A stretch of 64,000 nt of DNA, from the NCBI GenBank assembly GCA_004020645.1, contig SAQL01000012.1:62001-126000 (forward strand), given 5' to 3'. Both the position numbers and the translations under genes were made by a program. Origin of the DNA: Mesorhizobium sp. GTDB lineage: Bacteria > Pseudomonadota > Alphaproteobacteria > Rhizobiales > Rhizobiaceae. Of this stretch, positions 1-9,151 are shown in pieces (position 1 is the first letter of the stretch; every line of letters starts with the position of its first letter). A model generated the notes under the pieces. The model was given only the letters and a program-made list of their open reading frames with translations, had not been told where the DNA came from and did no database searches.

Positions 1-1213
1 CGAGCGTAGGCAACTGCCCATCGGCGTGCAGCTCTGCGCCTAACGGCGACGCTGAAAGCGGAGTGCACCCGGCCGGGTGGCTGGCGCCGGTCATTGCTAC
101 CCAATCTGCCCGCTTCACGGGACCGAACAAGGCGGAGATCCGAGGCAGAATACGGTCGAGAAAGGCGTCAATATCGCGTCGCGTCGCGCTCGAAATGCGC
201 CAGCGCACCTCTGGTGGATCGTCCAGCGAGATTCCGTTGGCCGGATCCGGAAATTGCTCACAATTGATGTTCAGCTGCAACCAACGCCCACATATACGGC
301 TGCGCAGCGATTGATCACGGCGGGTCTCGCCCCATACAAAGACCGAGTGGTTGCCGATACCGCTCTCAAGCAGCTCAGCTTCAGGCAGAGCGAAGACATG
401 TATGTCATCACGGGATACCAGCATGTAATCGAGATCGTCGATATGTCGCGTTGGCATCAGTCGGCCAATCGGCCCTTTCGGATGGTCCATATAGCCGCCG
501 AGAAATGGTTTCGGCGTCTCTGACTTGCGCCCGGACAAGCGGTGAATAAGATAAGGTGAGGCGATGCCGCCCGCCGTGATCACATGCCGGGACGCCGAGA
601 TCTCTATACACTCGCCGTCATTCCCGACTTTGGCGAAGGCTCGTTTCACTTCACCCTGTGACAGCTCGAAATCAAGGCGTTCCACATCCGTGAAGACTTG
701 CAAGTTCGGATGGGTCTCTAGATTTGCCCATGCCTGATCGAGTCTGAGCACGGGCTGCGGCAGCGCAATGCGGACGAGACGTAAGCCGCTGGCCTCAACA
801 ATGGTACGAACCGGCGCCATGTCTGCGCGGTCATCAATATCCAGTCCAAAGCGATCAGCAGCAGCGCGATAGAAGGGCTCAAGATCCCGAACCGTTATCG
901 GCCAGGCCCGAGACGCACTGCGCCGGCAAAAATCGACCGCATCAAGACGACGCCATTTCCCAGCCCACAGGAGAGAGGTGCCGCCCAGGCAGAATAGGCG
1001 AGGCGTGCGATCGTCAGGCCCGAATTCGCCCCCGCCTCTCCCACCCGATTGGACCAGCTCCCATGGGGAACGAATCCGAGCCAGATCAACGGAGCGCTGG
1101 CGATTCGCGCGGGGGCCACGCTCAACCACAATCACACGCTGGCCTTGCTCAAGCGCCGCCGCGGTCATTGTGTAGCCCGCGAACCCCGAGCCATAGATCG
1201 CAACATCAGCCAT
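1..1213 (-). CDS. GMC-type FAD-dependent oxidoreductase (3' end beyond window)
   Basis: The frame is open from the ATG at 1213 to the window edge, at least 404 codons with no stop, so the C-terminal end is missing. The N-terminus (MADVAIYGSGFAG) is a Rossmann FAD-binding turn, followed about 20 residues later by the acidic end of strand 2 (IVVERG). A CLGGTSLLWAG segment matches the GMC signature, and SHPAGC near the cut end matches the conserved active-site-side His motif of the family. GMC enzymes oxidise alcohols or sugars with FAD. Beside EPS genes it could oxidise a sugar or a polyisoprenoid-linked intermediate, but the substrate cannot be read. It is 30 bp from the sulfotransferase-like gene on the same strand, so the two may be co-transcribed. 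Family assignment is good; role is inference. Confidence 0.75.
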   Translation of the reverse strand, partial: MADVAIYGSGFAGYTMTAAALEQGQRVIVVERGPRANRQRSVDLARIRSPWELVQSGGRGGGEFGPDDRTPRLFCLGGTSLLWAGKWRRLDAVDFCRRSASRAWPITVRDLEPFYRAAADRFGLDIDDRADMAPVRTIVEASGLRLVRIALPQPVLRLDQAWANLETHPNLQVFTDVERLDFELSQGEVKRAFAKVGNDGECIEISASRHVITAGGIASPYLIHRLSGRKSETPKPFLGGYMDHPKGPIGRLMPTRHIDDLDYMLVSRDDIHVFALPEAELLESGIGNHSVFVWGETRRDQSLRSRICGRWLQLNINCEQFPDPANGISLDDPPEVRWRISSATRRDIDAFLDRILPRISALFGPVKRADWVAMTGASHPAGCTPLSASPLGAELHADGQLPTL

Positions 1214-1243
1214 GAGAGTCGTGAGCGATAAACATACGCTTCG

Positions 1244-2425
1244 CTACTTGAAGCGCTTTACTGCAACTAGCAGTATTCTATGCATCCCGCTAGCGCGCAC
1301 GAAATCAAGAACGAATGACAGAAATGGCAATTTCCTGCGCGCTATGGACGCTATCCGTTTGAAAACGCGCTCCAGCCGGAAGCCCATATGCGCCTGGGCG
1401 TCTTTATAATGGCATTCGATTTCCTGAATTCTTTCGAATGAGAGCCCCGGATAGGACCGCCAAGCCGCCTTGGCGGCTTCATAGTCAAACTGCGGAAAGG
1501 CTGGCAAAGCAAACTCCGTTCGCAGCCGCTCCATGCTGGGCTCCAATCTGGAAAGGAGTCCGGCCCTTTCGTCGGGAGATAGATATTCGTGATTACTACT
1601 CGGATCTGCAATTCTCTCATCCACAAGTGCATAGATTCTCTGGTCAAACGTCCTCTTTGAGCAAGGAATGTCTTTGTTGAGCAGGCGTATGGACTCTATG
1701 AGATCTCGACTCAACCGCTCGTTGACACGAGGACTGGCCTTTGCAAACAGGGAACTCTCCTGCAAGTGAAGGACATATCGCAAAAAATCATGGATCAGGT
1801 TCGGTAACGCAGTCTCGAAAACACGTGCCTCCGTGTTGCTACCCCCAAAGACCTTTTGCCACATTGATAGGCATCGGTGATAGTCCAGCATATCGTCGAC
1901 GATATTCACAAACTCGGCGATTTCTCCGGTAAACATTCCCTGCTTTACACATTGGGTGTACAGAGATTCGAGATACTGATCGGGTCGCCTTACATAACAA
2001 ACGATTCGACAATTTACCGAGCTAGGAATTGCTGCGCGCAAACATTCAATCTGCGCGAGTGTATCCACGCAGACGTTCTTGTCTCCTGGATTATGCAAAT
2101 GTATAGGCATGCAGTAGAGCGCTTCAGAACTTGCAACGAGAGTATGAGCTCCTTCGCGTTCTGCATGGACCAAATGATCAACAAAAAACTTTCCTAATAT
2201 TTCATCTTGCCTTGCCACCAAATGATACCTAGGCAGTAACGCCCATGACGGTGCGCCATCCATCGAACGCCTCGGCGCCCTAACCACACTATTAATATTG
2301 TGCGTATCGGGTGGCGTTGCATAGTATATGCCATGTTTGCCCAGTTTCTTCCGATTGATAGACAGAAATTGCTGTAGCGCAGTGGTTCCTGTCTTATTTG
2401 TGCCAATGTGGAGGATAAGCTTCAT
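1244..2425 (-). CDS. Sulfotransferase-like protein, copy 1
   Basis: 393 residues. The N-terminus HIGTNKTGTTALQQFL (residues 6-21) fits the 5'-phosphosulfate-binding loop of PAPS-dependent sulfotransferases, and YVRRPDQYLES (144-154) fits the 3'-phosphate-binding motif with its Arg and Ser. A paralogue with the same architecture lies at 7960-9060. I start at 2425 because an AAGGAAA ribosome site precedes that ATG and the paralogue begins at the equivalent Met; an upstream Met at 2470 is possible. The predicted role is cytoplasmic sulfation of a sugar or glycan precursor in EPS or Nod-factor-like synthesis. No PAPS-forming genes are visible here. Base composition is more AT-rich than the flanking genes, consistent with transfer. 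Fold call is moderately firm; substrate is unknown. Confidence 0.7.
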   Translation of the reverse strand: MKLILHIGTNKTGTTALQQFLSINRKKLGKHGIYYATPPDTHNINSVVRAPRRSMDGAPSWALLPRYHLVARQDEILGKFFVDHLVHAEREGAHTLVASSEALYCMPIHLHNPGDKNVCVDTLAQIECLRAAIPSSVNCRIVCYVRRPDQYLESLYTQCVKQGMFTGEIAEFVNIVDDMLDYHRCLSMWQKVFGGSNTEARVFETALPNLIHDFLRYVLHLQESSLFAKASPRVNERLSRDLIESIRLLNKDIPCSKRTFDQRIYALVDERIADPSSNHEYLSPDERAGLLSRLEPSMERLRTEFALPAFPQFDYEAAKAAWRSYPGLSFERIQEIECHYKDAQAHMGFRLERVFKRIASIARRKLPFLSFVLDFVRASGMHRILLVAVKRFK

Positions 2426-2483
2426 CTGGCGTTTCCTTGCTCTGTAACCGACATACGCAACAACCGGCATTCACAAGAAGGTC

Positions 2484-2837
2484 TCACGTCCCACAGGGCG
2501 CTCCTATCCGCTGTCCGTCGCTATTAATATTATACGAAAGTTGCTGCGCGTTTTTGGCCGTGTTGAAAACCCGACCAAGCGTGAGGGATACCGGAGCTAT
2601 TACGACGATGAGTCCGACGAAATGATGCGCCAAAGATTCGCCCATATTGTCGAGCCTGGAGGGTTTCTCCCAGGCGGTCGTCAGGAGCCGGGTTCCGTCC
2701 GGACTGAACAGGATTTCATTAATAAGGCCGCCGACGGTGTCTCCAAACTCGGTACGTTCATGATGTGATTGCGCATCCCATCGTCGGATATGCGGTGGGA
2801 ATGCAGGTACCGTGGGGGCTATGCAAATCCAATTCAT
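2484..2837 (-). pseudogene. Short coupled reading frame with a WD40-like remnant
   Basis: 117 codons whose ATG overlaps the stop of the flippase gene (ATGA at 2834-2837), so it would be translated by coupling. The stretch FSPDGTRLLTTAW followed by S-R-L-D-N-M-G-E-S-L-A reads like one blade of a WD40 propeller (typical form FSPDGxRLLTASWDxTxRLWD), with the usual Trp-Asp replaced. A single blade cannot fold as a propeller. I treat it as a gene fragment captured at the end of the operon, though expression as a small protein cannot be excluded. Confidence 0.35.
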
Positions 2838-4327
2838 TTCGTTTTCTTGGATGTTAGGCTTTGCAGGACTTCCGCGCCATATTTCCCGAAGAGGAGCGAC
2901 GCTCTCAGATAGACAGTGACAACGGACAATGTACCTATAACGAGAAGCCCGGTCGCGAGCACAAGATAGTCGGGCGATCCGGCAAGCAGCATTTTGACCG
3001 CCGAGCCGGTGGCGAACACCGCAGCGGCGAATGCGACAGGCGGCAAATGGACGAGCGCGAAATCCAGAGCTGATAATCCGGTCATCCGACAACTGATTGC
3101 CGCATAAATCATGAAACTCGTCGCAATGGCGCCGGACACTGCAAAGGCCACCGCGTTCACGCCGTAGGGCGCCGAGAAGAATGCGAATGAAGCGACAAGG
3201 GCCATGTAAATGATTTGCATGGACGCCATTCGGTAACTGCGGCCTGTCGCAAGCATCACGGCTCCGCACACTCTGTAACCCATGCGGAAATAAATTACTG
3301 CAGAGAATATGATAATGGGAGCGACGGCATCCGTCCATTTCTGGCCGAGGATTGTCAGAACAATCTCTTTTGCGAAACAGCATAGAAATGCGCTAGTCGG
3401 TAGAGCAAGCGCCGCCGTCAAAGCATAACCCTTGAGCTGAGCCGTGCGGAGTCTCGCCTTATCGTGATGAACCTTCGACAGGAGCGGGAAAACCACACTC
3501 TTGTTCAGATTGCCGAACAGAGTTGCTGGCATCGCGATCAGATAATACGCTCGCGAGTAAATGCCCAGCTCTGCGGTACCGATCAAGCGCGCGACAATAA
3601 CATTGTCGATATATCTGGCGGTGAAGGCCGATATACCAACAAGCGAATAGCCCAGGCTCTGTCTGCGGATATCGCGGTAGGACTGCATGTCGAAACTGGG
3701 CCTCACGAGATAGTGCCTGGCGATGAAGAAATAGATGCTGGCCAGGATCAATGCCTCGGCCATATACGCGACCACCAAGGCCCAATAGCTGAGTCCTAAA
3801 TAGGCAAGCGGAATGGCTAGGCCGAGATGGGAAGCAATCCAAGCGATCAGACTCGCTATGGAGGATATTTTGAATTTCAGGTGCCGCGACAAAATGGCCG
3901 CGGCGATCAGATTGAATGCGTTCGCGACCATCATCACCGCAAGGACGCGCGAAACGAGGACCAATTCCGGCACATGGAGAAAATCGGCGATCTGTGGTGC
4001 AAACACCCATTGAAGCAAGCCGAGAATGGTGGCGATTAGCATGGACAAGGAAATGACGGTTCCGATATGCCGCTCTTCGATGTCCCGTCGCTGGATCACC
4101 ACTTGCGACATGCCAAGATTGGCGATCGAATTTCCTACGGCACCGACGATCATGGCAGCGCCGACAACACCATATTCTTGCGGCGAAAGCAGGCGTGCAA
4201 GGACGGCGGCAACGCCCACATTCAAAAGAGTCCGAACGAGCAACATGCCGCCGGACCAGGAAAGGCCGCGGGTCGCCTTGTGAGTTAGATTTCTGCTTTC
4301 ACTTGTATCGCTTGACTCGAGGCCCAT
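2834..4327 (-). CDS. Polysaccharide flippase (Wzx/PST, MOP superfamily)
   Basis: 497 residues, almost entirely hydrophobic with about 12-14 predicted membrane segments; length and layout fit the WzxC/ExoT class of PST transporters. The N-terminal region TRGLSWSGGMLLVRTLLN followed by ARLLSPQEYGVVGAA is the classical start of this family. It is expected to flip lipid-linked EPS repeat units across the inner membrane. It is divergent from the aminotransferase gene at 4564, with about 236 bp of shared promoter region between them. No Wzy polymerase or Wza/Wzc export genes are visible in the window, so the pathway must be completed elsewhere. The last codons overlap the short frame that follows. 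Confidence 0.85.
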   Translation of the reverse strand: MGLESSDTSESRNLTHKATRGLSWSGGMLLVRTLLNVGVAAVLARLLSPQEYGVVGAAMIVGAVGNSIANLGMSQVVIQRRDIEERHIGTVISLSMLIATILGLLQWVFAPQIADFLHVPELVLVSRVLAVMMVANAFNLIAAAILSRHLKFKISSIASLIAWIASHLGLAIPLAYLGLSYWALVVAYMAEALILASIYFFIARHYLVRPSFDMQSYRDIRRQSLGYSLVGISAFTARYIDNVIVARLIGTAELGIYSRAYYLIAMPATLFGNLNKSVVFPLLSKVHHDKARLRTAQLKGYALTAALALPTSAFLCCFAKEIVLTILGQKWTDAVAPIIIFSAVIYFRMGYRVCGAVMLATGRSYRMASMQIIYMALVASFAFFSAPYGVNAVAFAVSGAIATSFMIYAAISCRMTGLSALDFALVHLPPVAFAAAVFATGSAVKMLLAGSPDYLVLATGLLVIGTLSVVTVYLRASLLFGKYGAEVLQSLTSKKTK

Positions 4328-4563
4328 TAGCTCCCCCGGCCGCCGATGATGGCGATGTCGGTCTCAATGACGGCGTCAGGAGCGAGTGCGTCAAGGCGTT
4401 CGATGCTCCCGAGGAAAGCCGTGACGGGGTGCAGTTGCAAGTGGCGACGCGATTAACAATACGATGGCATCACTCCCGCTTCATAGCATTCCTTCTAGCA
4501 TTCGTCGCGCCGCTGTTCTACATTCGAGTACGGATAATTGATAGCAACAATTTGGATGATGCC

Positions 4564-5769
4564 ATGCAAAGGCTCGGGGTCAGGGAATGGCTCGCTGCGG
4601 GTCACGCGATTGCACGGCATGATCTGCGGAGGAACACCGGGCGGGGGCAGTTCTGCGCCCGTTTCGAGAAGCGCTTGGCCCAGATGACCGGCGCGCGCCG
4701 TGTCTTGACCATCAACAGCGGCACGTCCGCCCTCACTTGTGCCCTGGCGGCGCTGGGTGTGGGCCCGGGGGACGAGGTGCTCGTGCCCGCTTACACGTGG
4801 ATGTCGAGCGCGGCGGCGCCGTTGCACGTCGGAGCCGTTCCGGTATTCGTGGACATCGACGAGACGCTGACGATGGACCCCAACGACATCGAGCGGAAGA
4901 TCACACCCCATACGCGGGCGATTCTGCCTGTGCACATGATCAACCGTCCGTGCGACATGGACCGCATCCTCGGCATTGCGCGGAGACACAAACTGTTCGT
5001 AGTCGAGGACGCCTGCCAGGCGGTCGGCGTGCGCTACCACGACAAGTACTGCGGCGCGATCGGCGACGCGGGCGCATTCAGCTTCAACCAGCAAAAAAAC
5101 ATGACGATCGGCGAGGGCGGGGCCGTCCTGCTAAACGACGAGAAGGCCTATGCGAGAGCCTACAACTACCACGACATCGGCGTGGCGTTCCGCAACATGA
5201 GCCTGCCTGACACGGGCGGCGTCTTTGTTGGCATGAACCTGCGCTCGAATGAGTTGCAGGGCGCGATGCTGAACGCACAGCTGAACCGTCTACCAGGGCG
5301 CATCGAGAAGATGCGGCGCCGCTACGAGGTGGTCCGCGAGGCACTCGAGAAGGGAGGGTATTCCATCGCGCCGCACAACGACCCGTCCAATGGCGTCGCC
5401 CTGGCGGTGACCTTCGAGACCGAGGTGGAGGCCGTCGAATTCTCCAAGCATCAATTGGCCCTTCGCCTCTACGACGACTCCAAGCACGTCTATACGAACT
5501 GGGACGCGATCCTCGAGAAGCGCACTTTCCACCCGAAGATGAACCCCTGGGCCTGGGCCAAGCGTGAGATCGAGTACTCGGCCGATATGTGCGAGAAGAC
5601 GCTGGACATATTGAAGCGAAGCTGTCGGGTGGCGCTGGGCGAGCGCTATCCCGTGCCGGTGGTCAAATATTTCGCGCAGAAGTTCCGAACGCGCAAGCCG
5701 CGCGAGGAATATGTTGAACCCGTGCTCGCATCGCCGCGCCCGACGAACAAGCCGGCCCGCGCGGCATAG
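4564..5769 (+). CDS. DegT/DnrJ/EryC1/StrS-family aminotransferase
   Basis: 401 residues from the ATG at 4564. The open frame extends upstream to 4195, but that extension has no family similarity and antisense-overlaps the flippase gene, so I discard it. Family marks are NSGTSAL (51-57, phosphate-binding), VPAYTW (74-79), VEDACQA (147-153, the Asp that contacts PLP nitrogen) and FNQQKNMTIGEGG (174-186), where Lys178 is the Schiff-base lysine. These fold-type I PLP enzymes aminate nucleotide keto-sugars using glutamate or glutamine, giving amino sugars for surface glycans. The C-terminal 60 residues are longer and more basic than usual. No clear Shine-Dalgarno sequence precedes the ATG, so the start is uncertain by a few codons. 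Confidence 0.8.
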   Translation: MQRLGVREWLAAGHAIARHDLRRNTGRGQFCARFEKRLAQMTGARRVLTINSGTSALTCALAALGVGPGDEVLVPAYTWMSSAAAPLHVGAVPVFVDIDETLTMDPNDIERKITPHTRAILPVHMINRPCDMDRILGIARRHKLFVVEDACQAVGVRYHDKYCGAIGDAGAFSFNQQKNMTIGEGGAVLLNDEKAYARAYNYHDIGVAFRNMSLPDTGGVFVGMNLRSNELQGAMLNAQLNRLPGRIEKMRRRYEVVREALEKGGYSIAPHNDPSNGVALAVTFETEVEAVEFSKHQLALRLYDDSKHVYTNWDAILEKRTFHPKMNPWAWAKREIEYSADMCEKTLDILKRSCRVALGERYPVPVVKYFAQKFRTRKPREEYVEPVLASPRPTNKPARAA

Positions 5770-6016
5770 CGTGTCCGACCTTGACGGGGCTTCGTCGCAA
5801 GGATGCGCTGTTTCCACACCCTCGCCGCTCGCCCCATACAGGTGAAAACCTGACGGTTAGTATCCGTCATGGAAGACCGCTCGGGGTAGGATTCCCTTTC
5901 ACCTTCGCAATTAGAACGAGCAACCAGCGCCACTTCGGACTTTGCCGCTGTCTGACTGAGCACGGCCGCGCCGGTATAGGCCGAAGAGGCCGATCACAGT
6001 GGAGTTGGCGTGCCGC

Positions 6017-7003
6017 CTATGTCCGCTCGCGCGGCAAGGCCATGACGTTGCCGAGCGGACCCACGAACACGTCGTAGCCGGCGCGCTCGATCACGGGGCG
6101 GATGAGATCGGCGATGCGCTGGCCTCCGCGGAGATACCAGCCGGCGGCGCGAATGCGCGGGCGCAGCCGCTTCAGCGTGTCGGACGCGGCCTCGAGCCAC
6201 TCGACCTCGGCGCCGTTGAGCGTGGGGCTCAGCATGTCGAGGCGGTCGAGCTTCTGCTCGGCGACGAGGCCGTCGATGGTGAGCGTCTGCACCTTCTCGC
6301 GGCGCTCGCCGGGCTGCACCTCGGCCACGAGGCTGTTGTCTTGCGCGAACGTCGTTTCGAGATCGAGCTCCATGACTTTGTTCCAGACGCCGCGATGCAG
6401 CGGCACGACATTCGCGGCGCCGTTGACTTCGATGTTGCGCTTCAGCAGCGTGTGGCATTCGCGGCTCGCCTCGACCGCGAAGATGCGTCCCTCCGGCGCG
6501 TCGCGCGCGATGCGGATGGCGCCGAAGCCGAGGAACGGGCCACAATCGATCACGACGTCGCCGCGCCCGGGACGAAACGCGCGCATCAGCCGCTCGCGCT
6601 GCGCCGCATCCGGCACTTGCGCCAGGTTGTCCTTGTGCTGGCGGTGGAATCCGTGCAGCCGATCGAGGCCGTTGCCTTCGGGGCGCAAATCCGGCCGCAT
6701 GTGCGGATAAAGCCAGCGCGTCGCGTGGTCCTTGACCAAGCGGAAATGTGTGCGCGGCAGCGCGGACGGCAGTGCCGGCCGCAGCAGATCGTAAAGATCG
6801 GCGTTCCTGGGCTCGGTCGCGAAGCCATAGAGCTTCAAGTTCTCGTCGGGCGCCGCGAGCCAGAGGGTGTTGCCGTCGCTGCCGAGCTTCAAGCGCGGCA
6901 TCGCGGCCGCGATCGCGGCGATGAGCGCGGCGTGGCGGCGATAGTGCCGGCGGCGATAGCCGGGAACTAGCGACTTCAGGCGCGGCGGAATGAAATTCAG
7001 CAT
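6017..7003 (-). CDS. FkbM-family methyltransferase
   Basis: 328 residues. Residues 150-161 (VVIDCGPFLGFG) form SAM-binding motif I and AVEAS (176-180) motif II with the ribose-binding Glu. The segment LDRLDMLSPTLNGAEVEWL sits where FkbM proteins normally have a DFLKIDVEGAE-type motif and is recognisably degenerate, so activity may be altered. FkbM enzymes O-methylate sugars or other hydroxyls; beside EPS genes a sugar methylation role is likely. The start is 4 bp after the stop of the short reading frame at 7008, as in an operon, so the pair was probably once translated together. Confidence 0.7.
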   Translation of the reverse strand: MLNFIPPRLKSLVPGYRRRHYRRHAALIAAIAAAMPRLKLGSDGNTLWLAAPDENLKLYGFATEPRNADLYDLLRPALPSALPRTHFRLVKDHATRWLYPHMRPDLRPEGNGLDRLHGFHRQHKDNLAQVPDAAQRERLMRAFRPGRGDVVIDCGPFLGFGAIRIARDAPEGRIFAVEASRECHTLLKRNIEVNGAANVVPLHRGVWNKVMELDLETTFAQDNSLVAEVQPGERREKVQTLTIDGLVAEQKLDRLDMLSPTLNGAEVEWLEAASDTLKRLRPRIRAAGWYLRGGQRIADLIRPVIERAGYDVFVGPLGNVMALPRERT

Positions 7004-7007
7004 GCTC

Positions 7008-7277
7008 TCAGGCGGCGGCGCGCGGCAGATAGGATTTGAGATAGCAGAGGCGGCCCACGACCGCCGGCAAGCGGCTCATGAAGCGCTCGAAGACACGGAC
7101 ATCTCCGGCGGCGACGATGGTGGCGCCGCGGCCCGCTTCGGCGTTGGTGTTCTTGACGCCCACTTGCGTCAGCGGCGTGTGCGCGAGATCGAGCGCCTTG
7201 AGGATCGCGGCGACGCGCTCGGGATGGAGGAAACCAAAAACAGTATAGCACGATGGAGGCTGCCGACGTAGCGACAA
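7008..7277 (-). pseudogene. C-terminal fragment of an unidentified gene
   Basis: 89 codons ending 4 bp before the FkbM gene. The last 70 residues (from FLHPERVAAILKALDLAH) look like normal coding sequence, while the first ten do not. This pattern suggests the 3' end of a gene whose 5' part was lost when the degraded sulfotransferase region upstream was joined on. I do not recognise the family. Confidence 0.35.
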
Positions 7278-7429
7278 AACGCCGATGCGGGTGAAATGCG
7301 GCCTTGATTTGATCAGCCCACAATGTCTGCCAAGTGCATGCCAAAAATCTCACTGTCCCGGAGGCGAGGATCCGGACTGATCCCGAGTTGGTCACGGCGC
7401 TGGCCGATCTTTGTCTGCTCGCAGATCGT

Positions 7430-7834
7430 GGTTCAGTGGCTCGTCGTTCCGCGACTGCGATTAGATGTATGTCGTACTCGTTGCGATAGATCAGTCTGAG
7501 GCTGGACTGCTTGCCAGCCAGTTCCGCTTTCAATGCATCCTCGAGCGCCACGGTGAACTTGCCTTGGCCGAAATTCCACTCGTTGTCGATCCTACGCGGA
7601 CAAAAGGATCGCGCAGAGAAACAATGATCTCGGCATGCGGGAAATGCTCGGCTATGCGCTGGCATTGATATCGTTGGCATGGGTGAGCTTGCCATCAAGG
7701 CCGTATAGCGATCTCTTCTCAAGATAAAGTGGCGTCACCTCGCCATCGACCGGCTCGCACCCATATCCACCGAACGTCCGGCAGTATCCAGCAAAATCTC
7801 TAGCTCGGAATAGGCACGGGATGCGTATAGACAA
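7430..7834 (-). pseudogene. Frameshifted sulfotransferase remnant
   Basis: Three consecutive pieces in different minus-strand frames match the order of a sulfotransferase domain. The first (7834-7652) carries VDGEVTPLYLE, like the GEKTPSYL motif. The second, starting near 7661, reads QRIAEHFPHAEIIVSLRDP, like the 3'-phosphate-binding strand and loop (IVSLRDPxxR). The third, from about 7600, reads FTVALEDALKAEL and then SLRLIYRNEYDIHL, like the helical region after it. At least two frameshifts separate the pieces, and no intact PAPS loop precedes them. It is a different sulfotransferase subfamily from the two intact neighbours. The flanks 7278-7429 and 7835-7959 hold nothing I can recognise. 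Confidence 0.5.
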
Positions 7835-7959
7835 GCCTCCAATTACTCATTCCATAGGCGCCCAATCACCGTTTCAATTGTCACTTCATCAACTTAAGTC
7901 TTTCTGCCGGCGGACAGGCACCCCCAGCATAAACATCGCGACGTCACGGCAGCACTGGT

Positions 7960-9060
7960 TCACTGAAACCGGCTTGTTGCCCCCAGCAGCAATCTGCGTA
8001 TTCCGCTGCCGCGCGTCAGCGATGCCGCCCGAATGAGAAGGCGTTCCAGACGGAAGCCGATCTGGCGTTGAACGGCGCTGTAATGGAATTCGATCTCTCG
8101 CCTCTTTTCGAGCGAAAGTCCCGGATAAGGCTGCCAGGACGCCCTGGCCGCTTCGAGGTTGAACTGCGGAAAGGGCGGCAGAGTGAATTCCGTTCGTAGC
8201 CGCTCCATCGAGGGCTCCAGCCTCGAAAGAAGAGCGGCCCTTTCATCGGGTAAGAGATATTCGTGATTGTTGTTGGGGTTTGTTATTCTCTTGTCTACCA
8301 ATGCAAAGATCCTGCGCTCCAATTTGCGCTCTGAAGATAGAACATGCTCATTTCTAAGACGCTTATATTCCATGACATCTCGGCTTAGCCGCTCATTGGC
8401 ACGAAGATGCGGCTGCTTGAAAGACGAGATATCCTCGTTGCCAAGAACATGTCTCATGAAATCATCGATTAAATTTGGCAAGGCCGCTTCGTAAGTGCGT
8501 ACCGAGCAGGCGCTGCTTCCAAAGACATCGCGCCAGATGGATAAGTAGCGATGATAGTCTAGCATGTCATAAATTGTGTTGAGAAAGTCGACAACTTCGC
8601 TGGTAACCAATGAGTCCCGCTTTACATTTTGATTGTACAGAGATTCAAGATAATGATCGGGCCTTCGTACGTAGCATAGTATGTGGCATTCTACATGGGC
8701 AGGGATTGCGGCGCGCAAGCGCTCGACGAGACTGCGCTCTTTTGCAAGGATCTCCGCGCTCGTTTTCTCCGCGTTGAAGCGCGTCAGATACCGCACCATA
8801 GCATAAAGATGCTCCGAGCTTGCGACGATTGTGTGAGCTCTGTTTCGCTCTGCCTTCCTCAAATTCTCGTGGAGGAAATATCGAAGTTTCTCTTGTCGAT
8901 ATAATAGAAGTGCATTGACAATGCTGTTGAAATTAACTTCGTAGACCGGCGAGGCGTAGTAAATGCCATATTCGGTCAGCTCTTTCCTGTTTGCGGAAAG
9001 GAAATGCTGTAGCGCCTTAGTTCCCGTTTTATGCGTGCCAATATGAAGGATGAGCCTCAT
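7960..9060 (-). CDS. Sulfotransferase-like protein, copy 2
   Basis: 366 residues, paralogous to the product of 1244-2425 along its whole length: HIGTHKTGT (6-14) for the 5'-phosphosulfate loop, the shared FLSxNRK and GIYYA segments after it, and YVRRPDHYLES (130-140) for the 3'-phosphate site. The C-terminal parts also match (NNHEYLLPDERAALLSRLEP against SNHEYLSPDERAGLLSRLEP). An AGG ribosome site lies upstream of the ATG at 9060. It probably sulfates a different acceptor or position from copy 1. It is AT-richer than the glycosyltransferase behind it. Confidence 0.7.
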   Translation of the reverse strand: MRLILHIGTHKTGTKALQHFLSANRKELTEYGIYYASPVYEVNFNSIVNALLLYRQEKLRYFLHENLRKAERNRAHTIVASSEHLYAMVRYLTRFNAEKTSAEILAKERSLVERLRAAIPAHVECHILCYVRRPDHYLESLYNQNVKRDSLVTSEVVDFLNTIYDMLDYHRYLSIWRDVFGSSACSVRTYEAALPNLIDDFMRHVLGNEDISSFKQPHLRANERLSRDVMEYKRLRNEHVLSSERKLERRIFALVDKRITNPNNNHEYLLPDERAALLSRLEPSMERLRTEFTLPPFPQFNLEAARASWQPYPGLSLEKRREIEFHYSAVQRQIGFRLERLLIRAASLTRGSGIRRLLLGATSRFQ

Positions 9061-9151
9061 GTGATCTTTTTACCTGACGGTTCGAGCAAAACGAAGCGAG
9101 CAATGCCGGTATATGCCCCGAGATTCCGCCACATTGTCCCGCAAGCAAGCT

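Noticed and set aside
2838..3383. Upstream part of a 299-codon minus frame that ends with the WD40-like remnant
   Set aside because: It overlaps the flippase in another frame and is compositionally a shadow. Only the part after the flippase stop was kept.
4195..4563. N-terminal extension of the aminotransferase
   Set aside because: The 123 extra codons have no family similarity, run antisense to the flippase start and the promoter region, and would give an abnormally long protein.
6997..7722. A 241-codon minus frame through the sulfotransferase remnant
   Set aside because: Only a middle part matches the sulfotransferase helical region; the rest is out-of-frame with the conserved pieces on each side, so it is a frameshift product, not a gene.
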